NCBI GenBank assembly: GCA_018524725.1
Contig: JAEUWP010000262.1
Location: 124,001 to 188,000 of the forward strand
Reading direction: 5' to 3'
DNA: 64,000 nucleotides
DNA from: Podaxis mareebaensis
Taxonomy: Eukaryota; Basidiomycota; Agaricomycetes; Agaricales; Agaricaceae
Under the pieces are notes generated by a model, which searched no databases, had not been told where the DNA came from, and saw only the letters and a program-made list of their open reading frames with translations. The position numbers were made by a program, and so were the translations under genes. This document shows, piece by piece, positions 22,608 to 36,218 of the stretch. Numbering within the stretch: the first letter of the stretch is position 1; every line of letters starts with the position of its first letter.

Positions 22608-24473
22608 ATGGCTTCTCAAGTTCCCGAATGTGAAGACCAATTTCGTGCCACAAAGGTGAAGGGATTGTTGTATCTCTCAAGGAACCTCTGTTAACTTTGT
22701 GTCAGAGGAAATTAGATGATGCTTTCCTCGAACTAGATAACTCGGTGATTACGCCTGAGCTGGTGGATGAGCCTCGTCCGCATAAGAGAAGCAATACATC
22801 GCGTTCCATTTACTCGACCCTTGCGAAATATGGTATCTCTACGAGGTCCGCCCCACCTGCATCGTACGTTCTTTTACTGCCATAAAACTCGTCTTATTCA
22901 CGTTCTTCTAGCGCTGCTACACCAACTGGTCTAACGAAACCAACGCCCCATTTATCCGCCATTCTGGCTCGCGCTACAACTCGGACGAAAAGCTTATTCA
23001 CCTTTCGTTCAGATAGACAAGAATCTTCGCCCAACCCGTCCTTTTCCTCGAACGCCGAATACAGACCGTCATCCGTCGCATCGTTCTTGTCTCGATTGTC
23101 CACCTTCAAGCTTGCTACATACGCGAACAAACCCCCACAAATCGACGCCGTTGCTGCGTCTAAATGTGGATGGACGAACGATGGAAAGGACCGTTTGGTT
23201 TGTGGTATCTGTGGTGCCTCGTGGGTGGTTGCGGGAAGAGATAGAATGTCTCGAGAAGCTGGTGGGTGTGCTTGCTTCCTGTGTAGGCGTGCTTGTCAGC
23301 TTATATGCGCCATACAGCGAATGCCCTTGTAGAGAAACAGCGCATTTCTCTAGTTGAAGCTCATAAACATGGATGCCCGTGGAGATCAAGACAATGCGAT
23401 CGTAAGTAGTATGCCTCCCCCAGATTCTTAAGCTTAGGTCAGTTGTAGCGTCGATATACCGCATCCCTTTACAATCACCAGCTGCCACTGTTAGAGGGAT
23501 TAAGGCAGTAGCCATATCTCTCACCGAACCGTTGCAGGACGTCACCACGAAACACCCACTGGTACATGGTTTTGGTTTCAATCCTGCATATATACTGACA
23601 TCCAGAACTAGACTCAAACCCAAGTGAATTCTGTCAAATCCACAATATTATCCTACAATATCCCTGCGAATTCTGAAGAAGCTGTCGGACAACAATTAAC
23701 CGCAGAACCCCCTTCCGAGACTGCTATTCTCGCTGCGCTTTTTGGTTGGTCTCTCGTTCCCCCAATGACAGGTCCAGAACTGCGGAAGTCGTCGTCCTCA
23801 AGAAATGCCACCCCTGGACCTGGTACTCCTGCTCGTTCAACTTCGATATCGCGCGCAGCTACTCCCATTAGAGGCACGCCAGTCAAATTCAGTATACCCA
23901 CTGGCCTATTCAACAAACGCGACACACTCCTTCAATGCGCTCTCTGTCAACGTCGTATCGGCCTTTGGACTTTTCTCGCACAGACTTCTACCACCACGAA
24001 GTCGGGCAGTGACGCGCATCTAGACTCATCCGCGCCTTCCACTCCTCGAAGGACGGTGCAACAACGTCAGTTTGACCTTCTACGCGAGCACCGTTCATAT
24101 TGTCCTTATGTGGTGCGCTCCACATCGATCCCGGCATTACCTATTCCGCCCACTTTTGGTTCATCAAGCAGTGGTACGCTCAAAGTGACACAATCGGGCC
24201 AAGATAACGTTTTGGAAGGGTGGCGGGCAGTTTTGACCGTCGTGCTCCGTTATGGATTGTGCCAAAAGCAGACGTTGGAACGCGATGTATTCGCTACCGA
24301 AGGTGAAACTAGTCAAGACTCTACAGAAGCTATGGAAATAGATGGAGTGAGGGCAATGGTAACGGGCGTGAAGTCTCGAGGGGTAAGTTTCGTGTTCCTG
24401 TCTAACTCATCTTGACTCATAAAGATCACAGGGAAAAGATCTACTGAAGTATGTCAAGGGCTTGTTGGGTTAG
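22608..24473 (+). CDS. C3HC zinc-finger protein (Rsm1/NIPA type)
   Basis: Seven exons (22608-22655, 22706-22863, 22912-23261, 23333-23401, 23449-23561, 23612-24382, 24432-24473) give 516 residues with frame kept throughout. The C3HC domain shows KLATYANKPP, CGWTND, a C-x2-C pair in LVCGICGASW, then LVEAHKHGCPWRSRQC, the His/Cys part of the zinc site. The second half has a GLFNKRDTLLQCALCQRRIG-like segment (CALC pair) and LLREHRSYCPYV, matching the Rsm1-like second domain. Family members include fission yeast Rsm1 (mRNA export) and mammalian NIPA/ZC3HC1 (nuclear basket), so a nuclear-envelope role is likely. Its stop lies 30 bases from the stop of the convergent helicase gene. Confidence 0.9.
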
Positions 24474-24503
24474 GTTTGGTTCTGTACTCCTTCGCATCCA
24501 TCT

Positions 24504-27053
24504 TCATGACCGGGTATAAGCATCCTTCAGTTGCTTCAGTGCCACCTTAGGATATATTAATTGGATTTGCGAATGAGATTGAAATGAGATTCATACCTCA
24601 TATCCAGGTGTGATCATTGTGAGGTCCTTTTCGTTCACGCGCAACCGCCTGACACGATCCAAGTGATCCGCCTCTTTCAACATGTTCTTGAAGTAGCGAG
24701 CCTGTGCAAAAGTCAGAATCTAATCCTGGGTCTGCAGCCACGCTCGACAGACCTCTTGTTCCTCAACCAAAGTCCATGCACAACCAGCTCTGCCGGCTCT
24801 TGCTGTACGCCCTACTCGATGCACATACTTGCGCATATCCACAGGAACGTCGTAACTGACAACATGCGAAACATGACTGATATCTATGCCTCGAGAAATA
24901 AGGTCTGAGCAAACGAGACTAAGGATGTTTGGTGAGCAAAAGAACAACGAGAAGGTGCATAGATCACCCACATGTTGATTTCCTGTGCTTTGAACTGCTC
25001 TAGAATTACCTTCCGTTCACCTGCTGGTAGGTCGCTAGAGTATGCGCGAACGACGAGAGGTGACTCCTTGGACTTGGTCTCCTGCCATTTTTGGAAAAAG
25101 TCGAATAGCCTGACTAATCGTGTTGTGGACTCTGCGGACTTGGTGAATACGAGTGCGTCATTCACATTCCGACCGAATACAAGATGCAAGAACATAAGTG
25201 GCTTTTGTGATGACTCGCAGACGATCATGTGCTCCTGTAGTTGGGCTGTCAACGCGAGTCAACGAAGCTTTGTTACTAGTGGGTATTACCTGTAACGTAG
25301 AAGGCATGGAGAATTTTTCCATAACAACATTTAGAACATGGCTCTGTTCATCAGGATTCTTGCTCTTCTGCGCGATGAAATATTTGAGCTCTCTAAGCTC
25401 GAGAGCTGCGATTTTGCCCGGGTCACGGGTCAATGTTGCTGAGAACAAGAGTTTTTGACACGAGCTTTCGTGAGCCTCGGTTAAGAAGGTTGGGAGATGA
25501 GGATAAGGTAACTGATGTAGCTGATGGGGGGCAACAGCATCAGGACGTGGACAAAAGTTTGTTCGTGTCTCGTAGCCGCCATGATGAACCGTTGGTGAAC
25601 GTGTGGCAGCCAGAACCTGTGCGAGCCAGTCTTGGAATGATTGTGCCAGGAGACGATCGGCCTCGTCAATCACCTGCAAGATTCTCGTGAGATATAAAGC
25701 TACTTTATTGACATGGTTGCCTACCAAGAAGCGCAGATGCTGCAACGTGAAATTTGGAGTACCATTCAAATGGTCAATGAGACGACCAGGTGTGCATATA
25801 AGGACGTCGACCTTGCTAGAACCTCCCAGTAAACTGAAGAATTTATCATCAGAAGGATGAAGCCCTGGATAGGACTAACACTCACCTGGGTGTCTGGTCA
25901 TTAACCAGGTGGGCTTGTTCGTGAGCAAAGGAATGTTGTCCGGTAGCAGTCCCAACCTGTTGATTACATCACTTTTCGCAGTAACGTAGAACCTCGAGTA
26001 GCCCATACCTTCAAGCCACGACCCTTCCCTAGCACTTCGAAAACTTCGCGAACTTGTGTAACCAGATCCCTTGTAGGGAGGACTACTAAAGCACGCAATC
26101 GCGTGACGACTCTAGATGAAAGGATCTGGGATGTTACTATGAGGCTTGTGCTACGATACAAACGCACACAACTCACCTCGATGATTGGTATAACGTACGC
26201 GAGAGTCTTTCCACTTCCCGTTGGCGCAGAAACACAGACATCACGAGCAGGCTGGGTAGAAATGTACAACTGACGTTGAATATTAGAAGACGGAATGAGG
26301 AAAGGCAGCAGAGTTGTCTGGACTATGACACAGTTCAAACTCAGGTCTAGGTGATTGAAAATGAAGGACGTACTTGCAAACAGCTCGGTAATCCCAGAAT
26401 CATGCAGCCGCTTTCTCATTTTTTCGCTCAGTCGAGTCCCGCCGTCGTCCGGACCGTCGGAGGGTATAGGTAGCACTACATCAGGATCGACAACCTCCGC
26501 GTCTATCAAGGCCTTGTCAAGACCTTGGAGGGCTAACGTTGATTTTGAGGGAGCATTGGGTAGGACGGGCAGAGGGAAGATGGGAAGAGGAGGAGGCGTG
26601 GGTGAACGTTGTTTGCTGGATGGTAACGGCGTATCTTCTTCCATTCTAAGGTCTGCATTAACACCGTCCAGCGAGCGTGTCATTTCCACTGGTGGTGCAA
26701 CATCCTCTTTAGCTTCTTTAACCACTTTACGGCGTTTTGACGGACGTTGAGGCGAAGAGCCGTCAGGTTGAGGCGACGGATGATGCACCGCAACATCTTC
26801 ATTGTTGCCCTCAAGCACTGAGCCTTCGTCTGTTACATCAGATTCGCTGGCGTCGTCCTGCCGTACTTTAGCGTCATTTGGACCAGCTTGCTTTGCACGT
26901 TGTTTTCGCCTCTCTCTTTTACGTCGTAGATACCGCTTCTTCGCTTTTGTTTTTGACTGTTCACCTATTCAGTATCACAAAAATAACCAGATGGCTATCA
27001 ATGCTCACTTTGCCTGAGGTGGATGGTTGTATGGCGTTGGACGCTGCAGTCAT
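24504..27053 (-). CDS. dbp6: ATP-dependent RNA helicase, DBP6/DDX51 type
   Basis: DEAD-box helicase of early 60S ribosome assembly in the nucleolus. The start [11 protein letters not shown] is on a short first exon; the second begins with basic [19 protein letters not shown], a nucleolar-type signal. A low-complexity region leads to [19 protein letters not shown] and [14 protein letters not shown], characteristic of Dbp6. Helicase motifs: [11 protein letters not shown] (I), [12 protein letters not shown] (Ia), TPGR (Ib), [13 protein letters not shown] (II, DEAD), [13 protein letters not shown] (III), [11 protein letters not shown] (IV), [12 protein letters not shown] (V) and [13 protein letters not shown] (VI). 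The last exons encode [17 protein letters not shown] and [13 protein letters not shown]. All catalytic motifs are intact. Confidence 0.94.
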
Positions 27054-27240
27054 TCTGGCAATACTCCCGAGATTCACTTCGAAAACTTGATCAACCTTTG
27101 TGCGTCACGTGACATGTGACGTTCGGACATATCCCAAACCAGGAACAAGCTTAAAGTACATCGCCCCAGTGCTGGACCGAAGTTTGTATCAGAACATTGT
27201 TCTATGTAATCTCGTTACTGTCATTAGATAGGTGGATGCA

Positions 27241-30200
27241 TCATATCGAGTTCTCGGATGCATTCTGAATGTCCCGTAAGGTGATGTTGCTTCGTTCGCA
27301 AAGACTCCTAAAGAATCCTCCTTCATTCCGAAAAAGATTTTCCGGTGTGTCATATTCCTGTACATGAAATAAGCACCTCCCCAATGATGAAGAAACGATA
27401 ATGCTCACTGCAACACGACCAGCATCGAGGACAAGGATGCGGTCATAGCTAAGGATTGTACGCAGACGATCTACGGAACGTCATTATAATTTGACTTGCA
27501 TCTCTGGGAAATTACTCACGAGCAATGCATAGCAGCGTGCGATCCCGGAATTCAGTTGCGATCGTGTGTTGAATCTTCTTGTCGGTCTCCAAATCAACGG
27601 ATGCACTGTCGCGGAAGGAAGGTCAACGAACCCGCCCCACTGGGGAACATGTTGGCTTACGTGGCTTCATCAAGGATTACCACTTTGGAGTTTTTGACGA
27701 GAGCGCGTGCGAGACTCAGAAGAGACCTCTCACCCACACTCAAGTTTGATCCTTCGGGTTCAATCATTGTGTCGAGTGTGAGAGAGGCCTGGTTCCCGAG
27801 CAACTCGGTTCCTGGAGCTCCAACAAGAGAAGATCGTCGAAGTGCATCCCACAGTTGAGCATCATCGTAGAGTCCAAAGGGATCCAGGGCAGTCCGAACA
27901 GTACCGCTGAAAATAAGAGGCTTTGGATGATCGACAGTTGTCAGAAAATCAGGAACAACGGTTAGGATAGAAGGACTTACATCCTGAGGAATAATCGATA
28001 CCTTCATCCGGAGATCTCGTAGTCCAATTTTACCAATGTCAACGCTGCCATAATAGAAGAACGTCAATATTCTCTTCCTGTTCAGAACCCAAAAGGCTAT
28101 ACCCATCAACTATGATCTGCCCTGAATACTCCACAATACGCAGTAAGGTCAATGCTAGAGATGATTTCCCAGCGCCTGTCCGTCCCACGACTCCAATCTT
28201 TTCACCTCCATTGATTGATAACGAGACGCCATGCAGGACGTTGGGTAGGCCCGGCCTGTAACTCATTTTGATATCTTTGAACTCGACTGATCCACGTTGT
28301 GGCCAGTCCGTAGGGGGCTTATTCTCCGGGACCTCATGCGGTGCTTCCTGCTCGATCGAGTCCTTGCGGCTGTAATGAGCCACTGTTTGATGCATTAGTC
28401 AATGCACATTGCTCGAATATGGAATCCAATGATACATACCTCTCTCCACCGAGTTCATGTAATTCTGTTTGAGCCATTTGAGCGTGGTGGGCGAAGGAAC
28501 AATGAAAGGAAAACTCGCCTCCACATCGGCACTCTGCCTTGTCAACAAACCACACAACTGGGTCAAAGTAGCTGAAATGAATTAAGAAATGGTCCCGAAT
28601 AACGGTTTTAGGCTAACGAACTTGTGTATGTCAAGACGAGACCGACTTGGGCTGGGCTTATCGCAGAGGTTCCGACAACAGCGAAGATGGCGACCTATTA
28701 CTACGTCAGTTGTTGAGGCACACCATCCATGAGCTCCACGCACAGCAAACACCATTATTGCACCACAAAAATCGAGGCGGACAGCCAGCCATCTGCAAAC
28801 GTGTCAAAACGTACCCAACGTGCCAACCATAAATATGCTTACCGTTGGTTTGTCACGGTCAAGAACAGCGCACGATTCTCGAGGTCAATATAGTACTTGT
28901 TCTCGCGCAAGAATCTCGGTGTTTCACCGTAACTACGAATAGTTGGAAGTCCTTCGGAAAAGACCTTTGTCTATGTTGGGAGCCCTCACTAAAGCAGAGG
29001 AACCTACCAGTCAGTGATTCCGAGAAATGAGCGTAGAGGATGGAGCGGAGCATTGCGTCTATATGCTTTTAATTAAGAAAGCCCAGTGAGTTTGGGATGG
29101 AGGTCAAACCTAATCTCTTGACTTCCCGTGCGCTGGCGCGATAGTACCCCTGGAAGTGTTGGTAACCCAATGATACGACGACGACGACAATAACTACCGC
29201 CATCATTAGTCTTAGTAACCCTTGGAGAAGGCACAAAACAAACTGAAGTAATGTTCCACTACAGTGATGATCACAACGGCTCCTATGACGCTGGACAAAG
29301 TCAAGGCAACTATTCCGCGCAACGTGAGAAATCGTAGGATGAAGTATCAGAATAATCACTTACGAAGCCTCATGGAGACTATCATTGTCCTGGGTGAGAT
29401 GAATTCCACTGCTAGATGGAAGATTGCTTACTAGGAAGCTGGTTGTCGATGGCTGAACATGATTAAGATGCGTGCATTGCAATTGTAAATTGAAGAACTC
29501 ACAATCTATGTCCTTTCCGAAGATTCCCATGATGCGACCCACGGGCTGAAGTTGAGCTCAGTCTTTTGTAAACAACCGCAACACCAAGAGACAAACCGTT
29601 GTATCGAAAAACGACATAGGGGCATAGAAGATGTTGCGTACGGCGTCGTGATGGAGGTTTCCGGAGACGAACCAAGATATTGTATCCATGACAATACCTC
29701 TGTGGAAAGATGAGCTAGGGAAACCTGGAAGGCACAGAGTACGTACAGTGTAAAGGTGAAGAGGGCTTGAGAAATACCCAAACCAGCATAGAGACCTTGA
29801 TAAAACGAAAAAGGGCGGCCGAATGTACTTTACGAGGTTGTAGTAAGAATAAATACCAAACAGCGTATGATCAGTTACTCACTTTGCCTGCCACCACACT
29901 AAAGTATAGGTGTTCATGATTTGACTCCCCTGCATAAAGAAAATCGACAACATAAGCAGAGGCATGGTCATGAATCCACGCCCTGCGCTAAGGTATTTCC
30001 AGTACACTGAAGGATAGCGTAAGCCGTAATTGCCTGACACACAAAAAGAGAGCTACCTTTCCCAGAAAGCGAACCAGTCGTACGCCTCTCCTTTACGATC
30101 AAACGACCTTCCAGCCTTCCCGTGCCAGCTGCGCCCCGCGTCTTCTCCTTAGATCGCTGCTTCTCTTCATCGATTGAATCATCCTGGATGGTGTCGGAAC

Positions 30201-33200
30201 TTTTGTCCGATACGGAATCCGAGTCGTTGGTACCACCGCCAAACTCTGCGACAAGTCGCGCAACATCCCCTTCTTTGTCCGCGAGTTCTTGATAACGACC
30301 ATGTTCCTTGATGCGACCGTTCTCCATCATGTAGATTCCGTCACAGTATGAAATGAAATGAAGTGCATGGGTAACCAAGATCACCGTTTTGCCTCGGGTG
30401 CGGACCGAGCTCAGAATAGCATTATGGAACAGAGATCTTCCAACATGGGCGTCGACTAGGGTAGGTAACATTAGGGGTGCTGGGACATGCATGGCCCATT
30501 GGGTTGCGTACCTGCCGAAAGCGGATCGTCAAAGATCAAGACATCTGCGTCGGAATACAAGGCTCTTGCGATGTTGACCTATTGCATGTCAATACAGAGG
30601 TCTAAATAGAGGGACGTGAAACATACACGTTGCTTTTGACCTCCACTCAGGTTGATTCCTTTTTCCCCGATCTGGGATGAAACATTAGGAACTGTTGAAA
30701 AAGAAGTGGTACATACATACCTCTGTCAAGTCACCATCCGCAAGCAACCGAAGGTCTGGGAGAAGACAGGCATCGTCAATGACTTTCCAGTAGCGCTCCT
30801 CGTCAAAGGGACGTCCAAATAGAATATTCTCTCTCTAGAAATAGTTAGTGGAGCTGGGTTTGGGCTGCGACGGCTTGCGTACCAATGTCGCATTCTGGAT
30901 CCATGCCACTTGAGGGCAGTATGCAACCTCACCACCAAACGTCACCTTCCCAGAAAGCATGCGCATTTCTCCAATCAAGCCCTGTAACAGACTCGATTTT
31001 CCAGATCCAACTCGCCCAACGACGGCAATCAGACTTCCCCGCTTGACTTGCATCGTTATATCTCGCACTTGGAACAGTTTGTTATTTGTTTCTCCCCCTT
31101 GCGTTTCTTCCCATTCGAAGGTAGTATCCTGGACGTCCAGCGCATATTCTTGGTCTCTATCAATTGTGAACGCGTTTTCAGGCATCAGTTCTGCCTCAAA
31201 CACGGCAGACAGCCGGTGGAAGGCGTTCCGGGAATCTGTGATTGCCGACAGAGCACGAGGAAGGAGCATCATAGGCTGCCGAAGTAGTTGGAATAGACTA
31301 AGAGATGCAAACACTACGGCCACGTCGAAGTCAGGGTTTATCTTGGTGTAGACCAACAGAGACAGCGTCGCGGCTAGAACAGGCGTGGAGTATGCGAAGG
31401 CGACACTATTTGCGGTTAAACCAGGGAGTTGGTCAAAAGAAGACACCAGCCTACCTAGCGGATTGGGAATGCGAAATCTTTCTGACGCCCTGGAGCTCAT
31501 TTCCGCGAACTTCATTAATTCCTGTGCATCGCAAGGTGTTAGAATGTCGAATTTCGTGACTCGGTAATGCCTCACGTTTCAGGAATGGTATCTCATAAGA
31601 GAAGTATTTCACTACCCGCATACCACCTATGTTGCGTATTTTGAGTTCAGATGTGCGTCCCCGTCAAAAAAGTGAGCATACCAAGAGCTTCAAGGAGCGT
31701 TTTTGACCGCTGATCCGTGAATTTCATAGACTGTCTCCGAATTTTGAATTGATGCGACGCTATTAGAGAGGATATTGGAGCCATCAAAATAAACAGTGCA
31801 AAGCCTGCTAGGGCGGCTGGACCCAGCTGTTACAGTATCAAAATCAAACCGAGGACAACCATTTCCATAGATTCTCACCTGCACGAGGAGTATAATTAGG
31901 CACACCAAGACTTGGATTGGGGCAGTCCATGCTACAAAGGGATGAGCAGGGAGCGAGTTCAGACGGTTTTATTGATACGTACCAGCGTGCTACGAGACAG
32001 TTTGACGGTCAACACCAGGATTATCATATAACTCGCAAACAATGTACTTACAAACCATTGAGCGGCAGCGTCTATCCTACTGACCTGTATCCGTGTCAGA
32101 AAGAAAGAGTGAGAGAAAAATGAAGATCGATCGTACATCCGTAGATATGTGGTTGACAAGTTTGCTGTTGGGCAAGCCCACGCGAGACTTCCCAGTTAAC
32201 CGGACACCACGTTTGTATATTGAGCTTATGAGTGTTGTTCTTGACAAGACACCAGTCATCATAGCACGCCAAAAAAACTGGAATTGTGTTCGAGACAAGT
32301 AGAGAGCATGAAGGTTGAGCGACAAACCTGGTGCTGCATGAGACTTGCAAGGATGATAAGGAAGAAAAGACCAATAGCCATTCCCACACCACGTCCAACA
32401 TTGGGTGGCTCCTCGCCGCGAGCTTTGAGAGCTCCTCTCTCCTTGGTGAAGTTGATGATGGCCTATGGGCCGATGAGTAACGGTAAACATACGAGATTGA
32501 GGGATCAAACTATACCTTCACTAATAAAGGACCCATAAGTTGGGAGATATCGCCAACAACCTGGAATTCATCAGGACCTCCCTGGACGGACGGACAAAGG
32601 AATCTTGTACCTTAATAATCCCCCCACTCCAGAAGAAGCGGCCAAGAGTATCATTCATGGCAAAGACCAGGCTGGGTTTCCTGAGCCCGGTCTTCTCTTT
32701 CCATTCGGTCTCATAGGAAGCAACCTTCTCTCTGAATTGCTTCCCGCTAGGGAGCGAGCACAAATACCAGATTGTTTTCCGGAATAGACCGGGCGTGATT
32801 TCTCCTCTTCTTAATGCTTGATTCCATTCGTCGGCCGAGCGTGCCCTTCGCTGCCAGGCTTCATCAAGCCTGGCAGACAGGGTCGCAGCTGAACGTGATT
32901 CATCAATAGTCCATAAATCGGAGGCTTGCAGCGTTCGTTGATAACCCAAGTTCTAGTATAAGAATGAGTCCAGATGACGACTGCGACCGGATTGAAGAAT
33001 GATACCATCAGAGGTGTAACCCATGTGTAAGTAAAAACTGAAAATATGCTTGCATGGGCAAGGGGAATGACCTGATCCATTTCTCAGTGAGTTCCAAGAT
33101 ACCAAAACTGATGACGCCTTACGGGTGCGTTGTCGATGGAGTCTGGGGGAGGGGGAGGCGGGTCCTTAGGAATCCTGACAATCTCTGGTCAGCCCTGTAT

Positions 33201-33354
33201 ACGAGAAGCAGAGATAGACATACCATAATTGCCACCAGTGAGTGCGATAGCGGACGAGTTCCTCGCCACGATCAAGTTCGATGGTCTGGTTCCTGAGTTT
33301 CTGTGGCTCATCCAGAGGGGCGGGTTTTTCGTTACTGTCGGGCTCTTTGGACAT
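27241..33354 (-). CDS. ABC transporter, ABCC (MRP/Yor1-like) full-size exporter
   Basis: Full transporter with two transmembrane domains and two nucleotide-binding domains, many introns, roughly 1,400 residues. The start [12 protein letters not shown] is followed by [13 protein letters not shown] and [13 protein letters not shown], the typical entry of ABCC exporters of the Yor1 group. NBD1: [13 protein letters not shown] (Walker A), [17 protein letters not shown] (signature), [10 protein letters not shown] (Walker B with Asp in place of the catalytic Glu, usual in ABCC NBD1). NBD2: [30 protein letters not shown] and VVILDEAT. The end encodes [14 protein letters not shown] and a short tail. 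Such pumps export conjugates, drugs or metabolites at the plasma or vacuolar membrane. It is divergent from the first NIS synthetase, with 669 bases between the start codons, which makes export of that product a reasonable guess. Confidence 0.93.
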
Positions 33355-34023
33355 TGGACCAAGATGGACTGAACCTGGAATTGCACGAAGGTCTCATATG
33401 TTCGGCCAAATATTCGATCTTCAGCAGGGCCATCGAATCAGATCTCGGGGAGTGGCAACAAATGAGGTGACCGGTGAAGATAGCTGGGGATACGATCGAT
33501 TGAGTTCCCATGGGTTGGAGGTTAGGATCCGAAATCCGTGATGGGTTGTGTGGTGGACTGTAAATAGCAGCGAGCTAAGCGGCAGTTAGAGAGTATGCAA
33601 CTTAGCTGCGCTGAAAACGCGCCAAATTATTCGCGTTCCGTTACGTCACGCCTCACCCCTTTTGGTCCCCAAGATGCATCTGCCAACCTTCACGGTTTCA
33701 TTAGGCACTTCCTTTCTCACTCCCCTTATCTGGCGCCCCTTTAGTTCTTTCCGTGGGCTTCATCCTCACACGAACCAACGTGCTACATCTCTGTCAGCGT
33801 GGCTCCTGGGAGATTTTTATTCGATCCAACTCAAACTTTTAAATCTTCTCGCCACCATATGCTCCTTTCTGGATCATCTGGCTCCATGGCATCATTCCTA
33901 AAACAGTCAATCACCATCCTGATTTTGCCGTAGTCGCATTGCATCTGAGCCCACCGATCGTTATATCAACTTCTGACCCCCGCTTCTGGCCCATCCATTA
34001 CGCATTTCCAACTACCAGTGGCC
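33355..34023. promoter_or_regulatory. Bidirectional promoter region, ABC exporter / NIS synthetase A
   Basis: A 669-base gap between divergent start codons. It holds C/T-rich stretches, a CTTATCTGG element near 33727 (reverse strand CCAGATAAG, a WGATAR-type GATA core but not the full ATCWGATAA), and ATCAGATCT near 33437, which matches that motif at seven of nine positions. No further gene is seen. Confidence 0.4.
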
Positions 34024-36218
34024 ATGTCACTATCTACCTTCATTATAAACGCCCGAGCTTTGCCTCCCACCGAGCGTGCTGCTCTAGCGAGTACCGTCCG
34101 TCTACTATCATGTCTTGTTACGGAATCCGTCGTTCGTGCTCTATACTTTCCACTCGAAGGCTTCGAAGCTACGGGTTTTAGCATCGTTCTCAAACCCGAA
34201 GTTCCCCTTGACCGTGCCTACACCACAACGGACATCTTAGCTGTCATTCCCCTTCGCCATATACCTATTTTCAAATACGACGGTCAGGATAATCGAGCGA
34301 AAGAGATCGGTCTTCTGGATCCACTGGATATGATGCCCTTGGTTCTCGAAGTATCTCCCCAGGCCAACGCACCACAATTCAAGCCTGTGAGTTGAATGGA
34401 CCAGCAGCAAACTGTCTCGCTGATTTCTATTATTGCAGCATCCCGACCTGACTGCTGCAATTCTAAATATCCTGACCGGTCCAGGCTGGGATATTGAGAG
34501 CTCCACAGTCTTCGTACAGAACAAAGGTCCATTGAGTATTTGGAATGCATTCGCCCAGGCCATGGATTTAGATCCCGCCGTTGCCATTGACATCGGAGAG
34601 GAATTTACAAGCGCGGTCAAGTGGCAAAGTTGGTTCTTTTCCTGGTATTCTGGATCAAATCCTGACGGTGTCAACCGCAGCATACTCATTCGAGAACCCA
34701 CCGTCTGCCCCGACGTTCGAGTCTCCTAGTATAGAGTGGGAGGAGTCTATCGTAGAAGGGCATCCCACGCACCCAGTAAATCCATTCATCCTCATACTAT
34801 GAACCACTTTTGACATGGGCCTAGATGCACAAGACACGTCGTTTCTTGCCTCCGTTGCCAGACTTTGTGCCGGGATCCTATGACCTCTATAATCCCAAGC
34901 TTCGTTTCGTGGCAGTCCCGAAGCAAGATTTGAAAATAACATACAACTTCGAAGAGTTGACTCGCCCTCTACTGGATGCAGCTGCTCAAAAGGCCGGCAG
35001 GCCCCTCGACATTCAGGAAGGTTACGTTGTCGTTCCCGTTCACGAGCTCCAGGTTGCCCATGTGCAAGACAAGTTCTCTGGCATTCAAGTTTATCCTGAG
35101 GAGTTCAATCTCGATCTTCGTGCACAACAAAGCATACGGTAAGCGGTTTGCTTATGCGAATTCTTTAGCTTATCGGATGAATACTCTTAGCTCTGTTATT
35201 GTTCCAAACGTTTACCGTGACTTGTCTCTCAAGCTCGGCGTTGGTATCAAGCTTACCTCGGCGGTCCGTACTATCTCACCCGAATCAGCTTATCTCGGCC
35301 CTCGGTTTTCAGCACAAGTCGTCCCAGCGTTGGAACTCGACCCCGAAGTCGTGACGGTGGCTAAAGAACTTGCCAGTGTCGTCCACGCCCATCCAAACGG
35401 CGAAATTGCCAAACACTGCGCAGCCATCGTGAGGGAGTGCTACGAAAACACAAGTGAAGAACGGGGGGAGAGACTCATTGTCTGCACTTCCCTTGTCGAG
35501 AGTGGACACGCCGGAGAAGGTGGTGACATACCTCCCGTCATTCGTGTGTTCGAACTTGACACCGAAGATAAACGAGCTGAATGGTTGGACAAGTAAGTGG
35601 ATCTCCTCGGCTATGGCGCCAACACTGAAATTGCGTAGATTCGTGGCCGTTTTCTTCAAAGCATTCCTCCCATCTGTTTTGAAGAACGGTGTGGCCTTCG
35701 AGTGCCATCCTCAAAACTGCGTCGCGCGGTTCGACCTCAAGACTAAAGAGATAAAAGGTTTTATTATTCGAGACTTTGGTGGTCTCCGAATCCACCCGCC
35801 CACCCTTCGCGAGACGACCGGGGTGGAGTTGGACTTCATTTCCGGCCATTCGATCATTGCTGAAGACCTTGAGGACGTTTATACTCGCATGTATCACACG
35901 GTCTTCCACAATCACCTTCAGCAGCTTATCCGTGTCCTCGGTTTGCATTACAATGGAAGAGGCTGGGATATTGTTCGGAAAAATCTGGAGATTGCCATAC
36001 CAAAAACACACCCCCTCTGGGAGGCGTGGATGTCGCAAGAACGCAAGACATTCCCCGGAAAATGCTTCCTGAGAATGAGGATGTCTGGCATGTACAGATT
36101 CGTGAGTCTCCCTTTTTTTCCCGGATGCAGTTTTATTGAGGCAGACTTGCAGCATTTGCATGGCCCCTTCCCAAATCTCATTCACTACAGAGGTGTGAAT
36201 GAGGATTCCCTTTCTTGA
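34024..36218 (+). CDS. NIS siderophore synthetase A (IucA/IucC family)
   Basis: Seven exons (34024-34386, 34439-34628, 34681-34775, 34825-35138, 35191-35592, 35639-36101, 36153-36218) give 630 residues with frame kept. NRPS-independent siderophore synthetases use ATP to adenylate a carboxylate (often citrate) and join it to an amine or alcohol. Family motifs: GHPTHP/MHKTR (the HPxHPxxK ATP site, split exactly by an intron), KLGVGIKLTSAVRTISP (the TSxxR segment), and FHPQN-type FECHPQNCVARFD with GFIIRDFGGLRIHP in the C-terminal palm. All visible motif residues are present. The next gene is a paralogue with the same intron positions; the divergent neighbour is an ABCC exporter. Product and acyl acceptor are unknown. 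No signal peptide is seen, so the enzyme is probably cytosolic. Confidence 0.9.
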
